This document shows positions 41,472-50,317 of a stretch of 64,000 bases of DNA, piece after piece (positions within the stretch are counted from its first letter, which is position 1; each line of letters begins with the position of its first letter). The translations under genes were made by a program, and so were the position numbers. This stretch comes from JBFMCT01 sp046565765 (GTDB lineage Bacteria; Actinomycetota; Acidimicrobiia; Acidimicrobiales; AC-14). Where the stretch lies: NCBI GenBank assembly GCA_046565765.1, contig JBKHXX010000094.1:186001-250000 (forward strand). The letters run 5' to 3'. A model generated the notes under the pieces. That model did not search any database. It saw only the letters and a program-made list of their open reading frames with translations, and was not told where the DNA came from.

Positions 41472-42679
41472 CGGTAGGCCCCCGGGGCGGTGAACATGCC
41501 CCGCGACCAGCGCCGGGGCGTGCCCAGGACAGCCCTCGGGTAGTCCTCGAACAACCAGCGGGCGAAGTTGCGCCGGGTCCAGCCGTTGAGGCCGGCGGCC
41601 CGGATGGCGATGCGCGCCCCCTTGCGGTGGCTGAGGCCCCGGCTGAGCAGCGACCCGAGCCAGTGGTCGGCGAACAGGTCCTTGCGCACCGCCGCCTCGT
41701 AGCGAGCGGCCAGGCCCAGCCCTCCGGCAACCAGCGCCTCGGCCGCCCGGCGGCCGGTGAGCAGAGCCTGGGCGATGCCCTCGCCGGTGAGGGGGTCGGT
41801 GGCCCACGCCGCGTCCCCGGCGAACAGCACCCGGCCGCCAGCGGCCGTGAGCGGCGCCTCCCGCACCCGGGCGGGGATGGGCCAGGCCCGGTGGGGGGCC
41901 TCGGGGCGGGCGTCGGCGCCGAGGACGTCCCGGACGTGGGGCCGCTCCAGCAGCTGCGGCCACAGCTCGCCCATGTGGTGGGCGTCGAACTCCTCGTTGC
42001 GCTGGAGCCCGAAGCCCACGTTGGCCCGGCCCCCGGGCAGGGGGAAGGACCACATGTACCCGGGGATGAGGTCGGCGTCGAACCACACCCACAGGTCGGT
42101 GGCAGCCGGGCCGCAACCCGAGAAGTACTGGCGGAAGGCGTGCCAGTCGCCCAGGTAACCGGTGCGGGCCACCCTGAACATCTTGCGCAACGGCGACCAC
42201 GCCCCGTCGGCGGCGACCACGTAGGGGGCTCGCAGCCGGCCCAGGCCGTCGACCTCGAGCGCCACTCCGGTCCCATCCGGGTCGAGGGCGGCCGAGCGGA
42301 CCCCGTGGCCGTCGAGCACCTTGGCGCCCGCGGCGCGGGCCAGGTCGAGCACGGTCGCGTCCAGCGTCGACCGGGGCGCCACCACCGCGAACAGGCCGGC
42401 CCCGGGCCCCGCCGGCAACGGCAGGTCGACGACCCGCCCCGAGGGCGAGCGCAGGTGGACGGTCTCGACGGGCTGCCAACCGGCCACCGTCTCGGGCGCC
42501 AGGCCCAGCTCCTCCAGCTCCCGGAGGGCGGCGGCGGTGAGCCCGTCGCCGCACGTCTTGTCGCGGGGGAAGCGGGCCTTGTCGACCAGCACCACGTCCC
42601 GCCCGGCCCGGGCCAGGTGGATGGCCGCCGCCGCCCCCGCCGGCCCCCCTCCCACGACGGCGACGTCGGCGTCCGGCAC
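41468..42679 (-). CDS. Geranylgeranyl reductase-family flavoprotein
   Basis: 403 residues. FAD Rossmann motif VVGGGPAGAAAAIHLARAG, DKARFPRDKTCGDGLT, the PYVVAADGAWSPLRK strand and the GDAAWATDPLTGEGIAQALLTGR motif. Members saturate isoprenoid chains (menaquinone, archaeal-type lipids, chlorophyll side chains) or oxidise small molecules. A menaquinone or polyprenol target is likely in an actinobacterium (inference). GTG 7 nt after TAACCT, leaderless. Confidence 0.9.
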   Translation of the reverse strand: MPDADVAVVGGGPAGAAAAIHLARAGRDVVLVDKARFPRDKTCGDGLTAAALRELEELGLAPETVAGWQPVETVHLRSPSGRVVDLPLPAGPGAGLFAVVAPRSTLDATVLDLARAAGAKVLDGHGVRSAALDPDGTGVALEVDGLGRLRAPYVVAADGAWSPLRKMFRVARTGYLGDWHAFRQYFSGCGPAATDLWVWFDADLIPGYMWSFPLPGGRANVGFGLQRNEEFDAHHMGELWPQLLERPHVRDVLGADARPEAPHRAWPIPARVREAPLTAAGGRVLFAGDAAWATDPLTGEGIAQALLTGRRAAEALVAGGLGLAARYEAAVRKDLFADHWLGSLLSRGLSHRKGARIAIRAAGLNGWTRRNFARWLFEDYPRAVLGTPRRWSRGMFTAPGAYR

Positions 42680-42689
42680 GGGCCCGAGG

Positions 42690-43073
42690 TTACGGCGTGG
42701 GGGCGACCTTGGGGATGAGCCGCCGGGCCAGCACGACCGCTCCCACTGCCGACAGCCCCGCGCCCAGCACCCGGCCCTTGGGCAGGTGGCGGGAGGCCAG
42801 CAGGCTGGCCACGAAGTCGGTGCCGTCGCTCAGGGCCCCGGCCTCCAGCCAGCCCCGGACCGGGGCGCCGTGGCGGACGGCCAGCAACGTCCCCACGCCG
42901 AGGGCGACGTCCCGCCCGCCCACCATGCGCACCAGGAGCCGGCTGGCCGGCGTGTCGCCCTTCTTGCCCACCCAGGTCTGGAGGGACGGGCCGGGGGCGA
43001 CGAGGAACCCGGCTCCCAGGACGATCCTCCCGATGGCCAGGGCCCGGACCTGCTGCTGGACGTCGGCGTTCAT
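42690..43073 (-). CDS. Small membrane protein, DUF4267-like
   Basis: 127 residues with about four weak hydrophobic helices and the pattern ALAIGRIVLGAGFLVAPG..RMVGGRDVALGVGTLLA, similar to DUF4267-type proteins. Function unknown. ATG exactly 6 nt after TACCGT, a model leaderless promoter that begins one base after the stop of the VanW gene. Confidence 0.7.
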   Translation of the reverse strand: MNADVQQQVRALAIGRIVLGAGFLVAPGPSLQTWVGKKGDTPASRLLVRMVGGRDVALGVGTLLAVRHGAPVRGWLEAGALSDGTDFVASLLASRHLPKGRVLGAGLSAVGAVVLARRLIPKVAPTP

Positions 43074-43086
43074 GAGCTCACGGTAC

Positions 43087-44796
43087 TCACCGGCACGACC
43101 AGCCCTCGGCCGGGGCGTACTGGCCGGTGAACCGGTCGACGACGCTGCGCCCGTCCAGGTACACGCGCGTGCGCTCGGTGGTCACCGTCACGCAGGGCCC
43201 GGGGTTGACCACGTCGGGCGGGGCGTCGGCGGGAGGCCGGGACTCCCGCTCCACCCTCGTCTGGTTGGTCTGCTCGCTGCTGGCGAAGTGCCTGGTGGAG
43301 TACAGGGCCACGGTGATCGACGTCTCGGTGTAGGTCGGCCACACCAGCACCCCGTAGGGGGTGTTGTTGCGGACCTTGAGATCCGGTGCGGGGAAGGAGA
43401 GGGTGGCCTCCCGCCCGTACGGGTACCGCGAGATGTACAGCCCGTGCATGTAGTACTCGGTGATGTCCAAGCCGGCGAAGAAGGCGGCGTTGAACATGGT
43501 GGTGGCGAACTGGGAGACCCCGCCGCCCACGTCCTGCTCGAACTTGTAGTCGGCGCCGATGATCGGGGCCTCCACGTAGCCCTTGTCCTTGGTGCGCATC
43601 CCGACGATCCCGTTGATCGAGAACGTCCCGCCGGGGGGGATGACGGTCCCCCGGAGGGTGTCGGCCATGCGGTGGATGTTGCGGACGCGCGGCTCGCCGG
43701 CCGCGTGGTTGGTGGTGAACGTCGCCACCTGCTCCACGATCTTGAGCTCGCGGGCGGCGGCTTCGTCCCGCCCGGCGGTGACCGTCTTCAGGGGCAGCTC
43801 GACGGGTGAGGGGCGGGGCGAGGCCCGGAGGGCGGTGTCGAGCACCTCCACCGCCTCGGGCGCACAGCAGGCGGTGCCGTTGCGTGCCGGGGTGACGCTC
43901 ACCTGGCCGGCGCTCACGGTGAACCCAGCGTCCACCGGGGGGGTCCCCGCCTCGGGCAGCAGCCCGGCCAGCCCTTCGAGCACGCTCCCGTCGTCCTGTT
44001 TGACGCCGAGCCGGAGGGACTCCTCGGCCGGCACGGCCCGTACCCACGCCCGCAACGAGTCGGGGGGCACGGTGGCGGTCTGGTCGTCGGCCCGCACCTG
44101 GAGGCCGTCGGTGGCCAGGCGCTCGGCCTCGGCCGCCAGCCGGCCGGCGTCGGCCTCGGTGAAGCGGGGCGGGATGGCCGTGACGTCGGTGGTCACGGTG
44201 ATCGTCCCGTCCACCGGCTCGGTGCGGCGGAGGGCCTCGGCCAGCTCGGCGGGGGAGATGCCCCGGCCGTTCTCGCCCGCCGCCGGGCGGAGCTGGCCTC
44301 CGGCCAGCCTGAGCCCGGGCTCCACCGGTGGGGTACGGCCCCGGTCGCGCTCGGCCACCACCCGGTCGAGGGTGGGACGGTCGACGTTCACCGCCAGCGG
44401 CACCTCCACGGGGGAGAGGAAGCTGCGGGCCCACGTCCAGGCCCGGCGCAGGAAGGAGCCACGGCGGCCGGCGGCCATCACGTCGGCCACCGTCCGCCCT
44501 TCGTCGACCGCCAGCCCCAGCTCGGGCACCGTCGCCTCGAACCCACCGCCGTCGGACCGCACGATGACGGACGCCTCGGCGAAGCGGCGGGCGGTGTCGC
44601 CCACCCACGCCGCCAGCTCCGCCTCGTCCATGCCCTGAACCTGGCGGTCGCCGACCTCGACGCGCGGCAGCACCGCGGCGCGGGAGCTACGGGAGTCGAC
44701 GGCCCAGGCGGCCAGCACCGCCAGTGCCCCGATGAAGCCGACGAGGGCGGCGACGAGGACGGGGCGCGCTCGCCGGCGCCGCGGGGACCAACTCAC
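43087..44796 (-). CDS. VanW-family protein with peptidoglycan-binding-4 domains
   Basis: 569 residues. Basic lead and one transmembrane anchor at about 13-36, then two PG_binding_4-type domains (about 80-190 and 200-310) and a VanW domain (about 370-520). Motifs include FSINGIVGMRTKDKGYVEAPII, DVGGGVSQFATTMFNAAFFAGL and VLVWPTYTETSITV. Likely a cell-wall protein bound to peptidoglycan. GTG 44796 is preferred; GTG 44802 is possible. Confidence 0.92.
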   Translation of the reverse strand: MSWSPRRRRARPVLVAALVGFIGALAVLAAWAVDSRSSRAAVLPRVEVGDRQVQGMDEAELAAWVGDTARRFAEASVIVRSDGGGFEATVPELGLAVDEGRTVADVMAAGRRGSFLRRAWTWARSFLSPVEVPLAVNVDRPTLDRVVAERDRGRTPPVEPGLRLAGGQLRPAAGENGRGISPAELAEALRRTEPVDGTITVTTDVTAIPPRFTEADAGRLAAEAERLATDGLQVRADDQTATVPPDSLRAWVRAVPAEESLRLGVKQDDGSVLEGLAGLLPEAGTPPVDAGFTVSAGQVSVTPARNGTACCAPEAVEVLDTALRASPRPSPVELPLKTVTAGRDEAAARELKIVEQVATFTTNHAAGEPRVRNIHRMADTLRGTVIPPGGTFSINGIVGMRTKDKGYVEAPIIGADYKFEQDVGGGVSQFATTMFNAAFFAGLDITEYYMHGLYISRYPYGREATLSFPAPDLKVRNNTPYGVLVWPTYTETSITVALYSTRHFASSEQTNQTRVERESRPPADAPPDVVNPGPCVTVTTERTRVYLDGRSVVDRFTGQYAPAEGWSCR

Positions 44797-44874
44797 CGCC
44801 TCCACCCTCCCACGGCGGACCGGGGGGAGTGTGCATCGCCCCGCATGGTGCGCCCGCGGGTAAGTTCGTCCGCC

Positions 44875-45858
44875 GTGCCCCGAGCCCTGATCACCGGAAT
44901 CACCGGCCAGGACGGCCGTTACCTGGCCCAGCTGCTGGCCGGCAAGGGGTACGAGGTCTTCGGCATGGTCCGCGGCCAGGCCAATCCCAAGGCCCAGATG
45001 GTTCAGGACGAGACCCCCGAGCTGGAGCTGGTGGAAGGCGACCTCCAGGACCTCTCGTCGCTGATCGCGGTGGTCGAGCAGGTCCAGCCGGACGAGGTCT
45101 ACAACCTGGGCGCCATCTCCTTCGTGGCCCTGTCCTTCCGCCAGCCCGAGCTGACCGCCGACATCACCGGCCTGGGCGTGCTGCGCATGCTGGAGGCCAT
45201 CCGGGTGGTGGGGGGGTCGGCCGGCAACCGCATGCGCTTCTACCAGGCGTCGTCCTCGGAGATGTTCGGCAAGGTCCGGGAGACGCCCCAGACGGAGACC
45301 ACGCCGTTCCACCCCCGCTCGCCCTACGGGGCGGCCAAGGTGTTCGGCCACTACACGACGGTGAACTACCGCGAGGCCTACGAGCTCTTCGCCTGCTCGG
45401 GGATCTGCTTCAACCACGAGAGCCCGAGGCGGGGGCTCGAGTTCGTGTCCCGCAAGATCACCAACGGCGTGGCCCGCATCAAGCTCGGCCTGCAGGAGCG
45501 TCTGGCCCTCGGCAACCTCGACGCGGCCCGGGACTGGGGGTTCGCGGGCGACTTCGCCGAGGCCATGTGGCTGATGCTCCAGCAGGACGCCCCCGACGAC
45601 TACGTGATCGCCACGGGTGAGACCCACACCGTCCGGGAGCTGCTCGACCTGGCCTTCGGCGCGGTCGGGATCGACGACTGGACCGGGTACGTGGAGAGCG
45701 ACCCCCGGTTCCTCCGCCCCGCCGAGGTCGACATCCTCACCGGGGACGCCACCAAGGCCCGCGAGCAGCTGGGCTGGGAGCCCCGGACCAGCTTCAAGGA
45801 GCTGGTCGAGTCGATGGTCGTGAACGACCTGGCGGCCGAGAGCGCCCGCCGGCATTGA
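44875..45858 (+). CDS. gmd: GDP-mannose 4,6-dehydratase
   Basis: 327 residues, extended short-chain dehydrogenase. NADP motif ITGITGQDGRYLAQLL, catalytic SSSEMFG and YGAAK (Tyr-xxx-Lys), RDWGFAGDFAEAMWLML, and SDPRFLRPAEVDILTGD..LGW are Gmd hallmarks. It makes GDP-4-keto-6-deoxymannose for fucose, rhamnose or perosamine-type sugars. GTG start 8 nt after TAAGTT. Surface-glycan genes follow downstream. Confidence 0.95.
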   Translation: MPRALITGITGQDGRYLAQLLAGKGYEVFGMVRGQANPKAQMVQDETPELELVEGDLQDLSSLIAVVEQVQPDEVYNLGAISFVALSFRQPELTADITGLGVLRMLEAIRVVGGSAGNRMRFYQASSSEMFGKVRETPQTETTPFHPRSPYGAAKVFGHYTTVNYREAYELFACSGICFNHESPRRGLEFVSRKITNGVARIKLGLQERLALGNLDAARDWGFAGDFAEAMWLMLQQDAPDDYVIATGETHTVRELLDLAFGAVGIDDWTGYVESDPRFLRPAEVDILTGDATKAREQLGWEPRTSFKELVESMVVNDLAAESARRH

Positions 45859-45903
45859 GCATCGGGCGCGCCGTGCTCGTCAATCGCTAGGGTTCGCAAC
45901 CAG

Positions 45904-47184
45904 ATGCCATCCGAAGGCGCGGGGAACTCGGAGGAGATCAGCGAGCGGGTGGCGCGCGGCTTCGAGGCGCTGGTCGACGAGGGCCCGCTGGCCGTGCCGA
46001 CGCCGCCCCCGGCGCCCCCGCCCCGCCCACCCGACGTGGCTGCGGCCGCGCCCCCGGCGCCTGCCGTCGATCCGGCCCGTCTGGACGCCCTCGAGGCACG
46101 GGTCCGCCAGACGATGGACCGCCTCACCGAGCTGGTCGAGGCCCAGCTCCCCGAGGCGGTCGACGGCCTGCGGGCCGATCTGGAGACGTTGCGGCTCGAG
46201 CTGCAGACGTCGCTGGCGACCGCCACCAGCCAGGTGGCCGAGGAGCGGCGGGAGCTGCAGGCGGCGCTGGCGGCGGCCGCCGCCCAGCAGTCGGAGGAGC
46301 GCCGGCAGCTGCGGGCCGAGCTCCAGGCGGCACTGGACGCGGCCACCGACCAGTTCGCCGACGAGCGCAGCGAGCTGCGCTCCCAGATCGCCACCACGGT
46401 CGGAGCAGCAAACCGCTGGTTCGTCCGGACGCGCGACCAGCTCTACGACCGCCTGGACTACCTGGCCAGCCTGGCCGCCTACGACCAGCAGGCTCCGCCG
46501 CGACCGGCCCCGGTCGCCCCCACCACCCAGGCCGCACTGCCGGCGGGCGACCCTTCGGCGGGCGGCGGGGCGGGCACCCGGGAGGGCGAGGCGGGCGAGG
46601 GCGGCATCGAGTGGGAGGTCGAGGGCGACGGTGCGGAGGGCTACGAGGGTTACGAGGTGGCGCCGCCGGCGCCCCCCGCCGGCGACGTGGCCCGCGGGAC
46701 CGACCTCGAACCGTTGCCCGTGGCGGCCGCCGCCATCCCCGACGTCGCTCCGTGGACGCCGCCCCAGGCGCTCGACGTGGCGCTCGACCCGGTACGGGGC
46801 GACCTCCAGGAGCTCCAGGTCGAGGTGGCGGCCATGGGTGACGCCCTGGTGGGGCTGCGCGACGAGCTTGAGCGGCTCCGCCAACGGGTGCCGGCGGTGC
46901 GCCCCCGGGGCGTCCGCCTCGAACCGGGCCAGATCGAGCTGATCGTCGAGGCGATCATGGCCGTGCTGCCCAGCCTCCTGCCGGCCCCGCCGCCGCCCGC
47001 CCCCCCTTCCCGCAAGCGGGCCGCCGCCCCCGCCAAGAAGGCCGCCTCGGCGACCAGGAAGGCCCCCGCCAAGAAGGCGGCGCGGGCGAGGAAGGCCGCT
47101 CCCCGGGCCGCCAAGGCGGTCACCGTGCAGCCCCGCCGCACTCCCGCGTTCCCCCGCCTCTACACGTTCGAGGACACCGACTAA
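45904..47184 (+). CDS. Coiled-coil protein with Pro-rich segments and histone-H1-like basic tail
   Basis: 426 residues. An acidic start, a Pro/Ala linker, a long coiled coil (about 55-185, ARLDALEARVRQTMDRL...EERRQLRAELQAALD), an acidic Gly/Glu hinge, a second short coiled coil (about 298-330), then a hydrophobic amphipathic helix (IELIVEAIMAVLPSLL). A Lys/Ala/Pro tail of about 50 residues follows (KKAASATRKAPAKKAARARK), resembling the C-terminus of histone H1 and mycobacterial HupB. DNA or polyanion binding by the tail is likely; the whole could be a scaffold linking DNA with a polar or membrane partner. No family recognised. ATG 10 nt after TAGGGT. Confidence 0.7.
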   Translation: MPSEGAGNSEEISERVARGFEALVDEGPLAVPTPPPAPPPRPPDVAAAAPPAPAVDPARLDALEARVRQTMDRLTELVEAQLPEAVDGLRADLETLRLELQTSLATATSQVAEERRELQAALAAAAAQQSEERRQLRAELQAALDAATDQFADERSELRSQIATTVGAANRWFVRTRDQLYDRLDYLASLAAYDQQAPPRPAPVAPTTQAALPAGDPSAGGGAGTREGEAGEGGIEWEVEGDGAEGYEGYEVAPPAPPAGDVARGTDLEPLPVAAAAIPDVAPWTPPQALDVALDPVRGDLQELQVEVAAMGDALVGLRDELERLRQRVPAVRPRGVRLEPGQIELIVEAIMAVLPSLLPAPPPPAPPSRKRAAAPAKKAASATRKAPAKKAARARKAAPRAAKAVTVQPRRTPAFPRLYTFEDTD

Positions 47185-47359
47185 ACGCAAAATCGTCGCA
47201 CCGCCGTCGCCCAAATCGGCCGGTGCCCGACCTCGCCACCGCCACTGTGACCAGCACCTAGATGTCGGTGACACTGGTTGCGGGCGGCCCCGTGCCCGGC
47301 GCGATACTGAGTGTGAAGGCGGCCTTGGCGGGCCCCGATTTGCCGACGTGGGGAGGCAC

Positions 47360-47695
47360 ATGTCCGTGGAAGACCGGTCGTTCCTGGATCGCGTCAGCGC
47401 GTTCCTGCTCGATCACGTCGCACCCTGCCTCCCGACCGGCAACGGCCCGCCGCACCCCTCGGCCGCCGACCTCGAGCGCCAGGCCCGCGAGGAGCTCCAG
47501 GCGCAGATCGACAAGGGCCGGCCCGGCCCCGAGGAGTCCCGCCGCACCCGGCCCCGGCCGCTGTGGGCCCAACCCCGGCCGCGGGCCAGCCGGCCGCTGG
47601 ACGTGGTCGCGGTCCGCCTGGACGCGCTGTCGACCGGGCCCCCTGCCGGCACCCAGCCGCCGCGCCGGGCGGTGCGGAGGGAGCCCACCGGCTGA
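47360..47695 (+). CDS. Hypothetical basic small protein
   Basis: 111 residues. A helical start (SFLDRVSAFLLDHVAPCL) is followed by a charged helix and a disordered Arg/Pro-rich second half. No family recognised. GGGGAGG ribosome site just ahead of the ATG. The 175 bases before it (47185-47359) contain a possible GATACT -10 and nothing else I can name. Confidence 0.5.
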   Translation: MSVEDRSFLDRVSAFLLDHVAPCLPTGNGPPHPSAADLERQAREELQAQIDKGRPGPEESRRTRPRPLWAQPRPRASRPLDVVAVRLDALSTGPPAGTQPPRRAVRREPTG

Positions 47696-47730
47696 GCCGC
47701 CGCGTGCGCCGGTGCTTATGATCCTCGCCG

Positions 47731-48750
47731 GTGCGGGCCATCGTCCACGAGCGAACCGGCGGACCGGAGGTCCTGCACCTCGTGGAGCGGGACGCCCCGG
47801 AGCCGGCCGAGGGCGAGGTAGTCGTCCGCATCGCGGTGTCGGGCGTCAACCCCACCGACTGGAAGACCCGGGCCGGCAAGCAGCCCGGTGACCCCCTGGC
47901 CTTCCCCGAGGTGGTCCCCAACCAGGACGGGGCGGGCACGGTCGTGGCCGTGGGCGAGGGTGTCGACCCGGCCCGGGTGGGGGAGCGGGTCTGGGTCTGG
48001 GAGGCGGCGTGGGAGCGGGCCGGCGGGACGGCCCAGGAGCTGGTCGCCCTGCCTTCGGCCAAGGCGGTGGCCCTGCCCGGCGAGGCGTCGTTCGACCTGG
48101 GGGCCAGCCTCGGGATCCCCGCCCTCACCGCCCACCGCACCCTGACCGTGGGTGCGCACGCACCGTCGGCCCTCGGGCCCGACGCCCTCCGCGGCACCAC
48201 GGTGCTGGTGGCGGGGGGCGCCGGGGCGGTCGGCCATGCCGCCATCGAGCTCGCGCGGTGGTCGGGGGCGACGGTCGTGACCACCGTCAGCTCGCCCGGC
48301 AAGGAGGCCCTGGCCCGGGCCGCGGGGGCCGAGCACGTCGTGAACTACCGGGAGCCGGGGGCGGCCGAGGCCGTGCGGGCCGTCGCCCCCGACGGCGTGG
48401 ACCTGGTCGTGGAGGTGGCCTCCGTGGCCAACTCCGCCCTCGACCTCGACGTGCTGGCCGAAAGCGGCACCGTCGCCGTCTACGCCAGCGAGAACGAGCC
48501 GCTGGCCCTGCCCACGCGCCGCTGCATGCGGCTCAACGCCCGCTACCAGTTCGTGTTCGTCTACACCGTGCCCCGGGAGGCCAAGGCCCGGGCCGTGGAG
48601 GACGTGTCCAGGGCCGTGGCCGCGGGCGTGCTGCGGGTGGGGGAGGGCGCCGGCCTCCCGCTCCACCGCTTCGCCCTCGAGCGGACGGCCGACGCCCACG
48701 CCGCGGTGGAGGCTGGGGCGGTGGGCAAGGTCCTGATCGACGTCGGCTGA
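47731..48750 (+). CDS. Zinc-independent alcohol dehydrogenase/quinone reductase (MDR)
   Basis: 339 residues, QOR-type medium-chain reductase without structural or catalytic zinc Cys sets. GVNPTDWKTRAG, NQDGAGTVVAVGEGVDPARVGERVW, NADPH loop VLVAGGAGAVGHAAIELARW and the C-terminal HRFALERTADAHAAVE..GKVLIDVG. Reduces quinones or enones with NADPH. GTG start 8 nt after TATGAT, the closest match to consensus among the leaderless promoters here. Confidence 0.92.
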   Translation: MRAIVHERTGGPEVLHLVERDAPEPAEGEVVVRIAVSGVNPTDWKTRAGKQPGDPLAFPEVVPNQDGAGTVVAVGEGVDPARVGERVWVWEAAWERAGGTAQELVALPSAKAVALPGEASFDLGASLGIPALTAHRTLTVGAHAPSALGPDALRGTTVLVAGGAGAVGHAAIELARWSGATVVTTVSSPGKEALARAAGAEHVVNYREPGAAEAVRAVAPDGVDLVVEVASVANSALDLDVLAESGTVAVYASENEPLALPTRRCMRLNARYQFVFVYTVPREAKARAVEDVSRAVAAGVLRVGEGAGLPLHRFALERTADAHAAVEAGAVGKVLIDVG

Positions 48751-48757
48751 CCCGGCG

Positions 48758-50305
48758 GTGGGGCACCGGGGGCGGGGGAGGGGCCCACTGTGGGCGCTGG
48801 CGGTCGTCGCCGCCGCCGGGGCCGCACTCCGGGTGGCGCCCATCCTCGCCTACGGGCGGTACGGCAGCCGTCCCGACTACGACGACGGAGTCAACTTCGC
48901 GGCCGCCACGCTGCTGACGGGCGGGACCCTGCCGTACCGTGACTTCTTCTACGCCCACCCGCCCGGAGGCCTCCTCGCCCTGGCTCCGTTCGGGCTCCTC
49001 GGCCGGTGGATGGACCCCGGCCGCGCCTTCACCGTGGCCGGCCTGGCCGTGGTGGCCGTGGCCGCACTCACCACCTTCCTCCTCGGCCGGCTGTGCTGGC
49101 GGACATGGGGCCCGGCCGCCGGCCTGGTGGCGGCAGCGGCCTACGCCGTCCACCCCGAGGTCGTCGTGGCCGAGCGCACCACGTTCATGGAGCCGGTGCT
49201 CAACCTGGCCTGCATCGGCCTGGCCACCCTCTGGCTCGACCAGCCCACGCCGTCGCGCCGCCGGGCCCTTGCGGCCGGGGCCCTGGCCGGAGCGGCCGTC
49301 ACCCTCAAGCTGTGGGGCGTCCCGTGGGTGGTGGCCGCCCTGGTGGCCGTGCCCCGCGACTCCGACGACCGCCGCGCCGCCCTGGCCCGGTTCTCGGCGG
49401 CGGCGGCCGGGGTGGTGGCCCTGGTCACCCTCCCCTTCGCCCTGCCCGCCCTCGGCGGCTTCGTCGACGGCGTGCTGCGGTTCCACCTGTGGCGGCCGCC
49501 CGACGGCACCCTCAGCGTCTCCGGCCGCGTTCACGAGCTCCTGGGTTTCGTGCCCGACAACTGGCGGGTGCGCGACGGGCGCCACGCCGGCACCGCCCTG
49601 CTCGCGGTGGGAGGCGCGGCTGTGGCCGCGTGGCGGGCCCGGCGCGCCGCCGCCCGTCCCGAGCGGTTCTTCCTCGCCGCATTCGTGCTGGTGGCGGCCG
49701 TCTTCCTCTCCGGCCGGTCCTACTACACCCACTACAACGCCCACTTGGGCCTGGCCGAGTCGGCCCTGGCCGGGACGTTCGCGGGCGCCCTTTGGGACGT
49801 GGCCGGCCGCCTGCCCGTCGTGCGCCGGGCGGCCCAGGCCGTCCTGGCCGCCCTCCTCCTCGTCGCCCCGTGGCTGTCGTTGCGGGAGGCGAGGGAGGAC
49901 GCCCGCATGCGTTCCCCGGAGCTGGTCGACCTGGGCTCGGCGGTGCGGGCCCTCCCCGCCGACGCCTGCGTCCTCCCCTTCGAGCCCACGTGGGGCTTCG
50001 CCGGCGGCCGGCTGCCGTCGACGCCGGACCGCGGGCCGGTCGTGATCGACCCTTACGGCGTGATGATCTTCGACGCGGTCGAGGGCGGGAGCCGCTTCGA
50101 CGGCCTGGGTGCCCTCTTCGCCGACGATCGCTCGCAGCGGCGGATCACCGAGGCCATGGCCGGCTGCCGGTTCGTGGTGGTCGGGGGGCGAGGGGAATTC
50201 CAGCTGTCCGAGGGCACCAAGGCGTGGCTGCGCCAGCACTTCGTCCGCCTGGAGGGCGCCGGTGACATCTGGGAACGGGTCGGGTCACCGCCGCCGCCGA
50301 CCTAG
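48758..50305 (+). CDS. GT39/ArnT-like polytopic glycosyltransferase
   Basis: 515 residues with about ten membrane helices. The first extracytoplasmic loop has the acidic motif PDYDDGVNFAAA followed by PYRDFFYAHPPG, typical of GT-C enzymes that use polyprenyl-phosphate sugars. A C-terminal soluble domain (PWLSLREAREDARM...) is present. It probably adds a sugar to a surface glycan or protein. GTG start, 7 nt after the MDR gene, so part of the same unit. Its TAG stop is also the start of the next gene's -10. Confidence 0.82.
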   Translation: MGHRGRGRGPLWALAVVAAAGAALRVAPILAYGRYGSRPDYDDGVNFAAATLLTGGTLPYRDFFYAHPPGGLLALAPFGLLGRWMDPGRAFTVAGLAVVAVAALTTFLLGRLCWRTWGPAAGLVAAAAYAVHPEVVVAERTTFMEPVLNLACIGLATLWLDQPTPSRRRALAAGALAGAAVTLKLWGVPWVVAALVAVPRDSDDRRAALARFSAAAAGVVALVTLPFALPALGGFVDGVLRFHLWRPPDGTLSVSGRVHELLGFVPDNWRVRDGRHAGTALLAVGGAAVAAWRARRAAARPERFFLAAFVLVAAVFLSGRSYYTHYNAHLGLAESALAGTFAGALWDVAGRLPVVRRAAQAVLAALLLVAPWLSLREAREDARMRSPELVDLGSAVRALPADACVLPFEPTWGFAGGRLPSTPDRGPVVIDPYGVMIFDAVEGGSRFDGLGALFADDRSQRRITEAMAGCRFVVVGGRGEFQLSEGTKAWLRQHFVRLEGAGDIWERVGSPPPPT

Positions 50306-50317
50306 CCTCCGGCCAGA

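Noticed and set aside
47185..47359. Possible tRNA or small RNA in the gap after the coiled-coil protein gene
   Set aside because: No cloverleaf, no CCA-type end and no stable long stem visible; only a weak GATACT element near the next gene.
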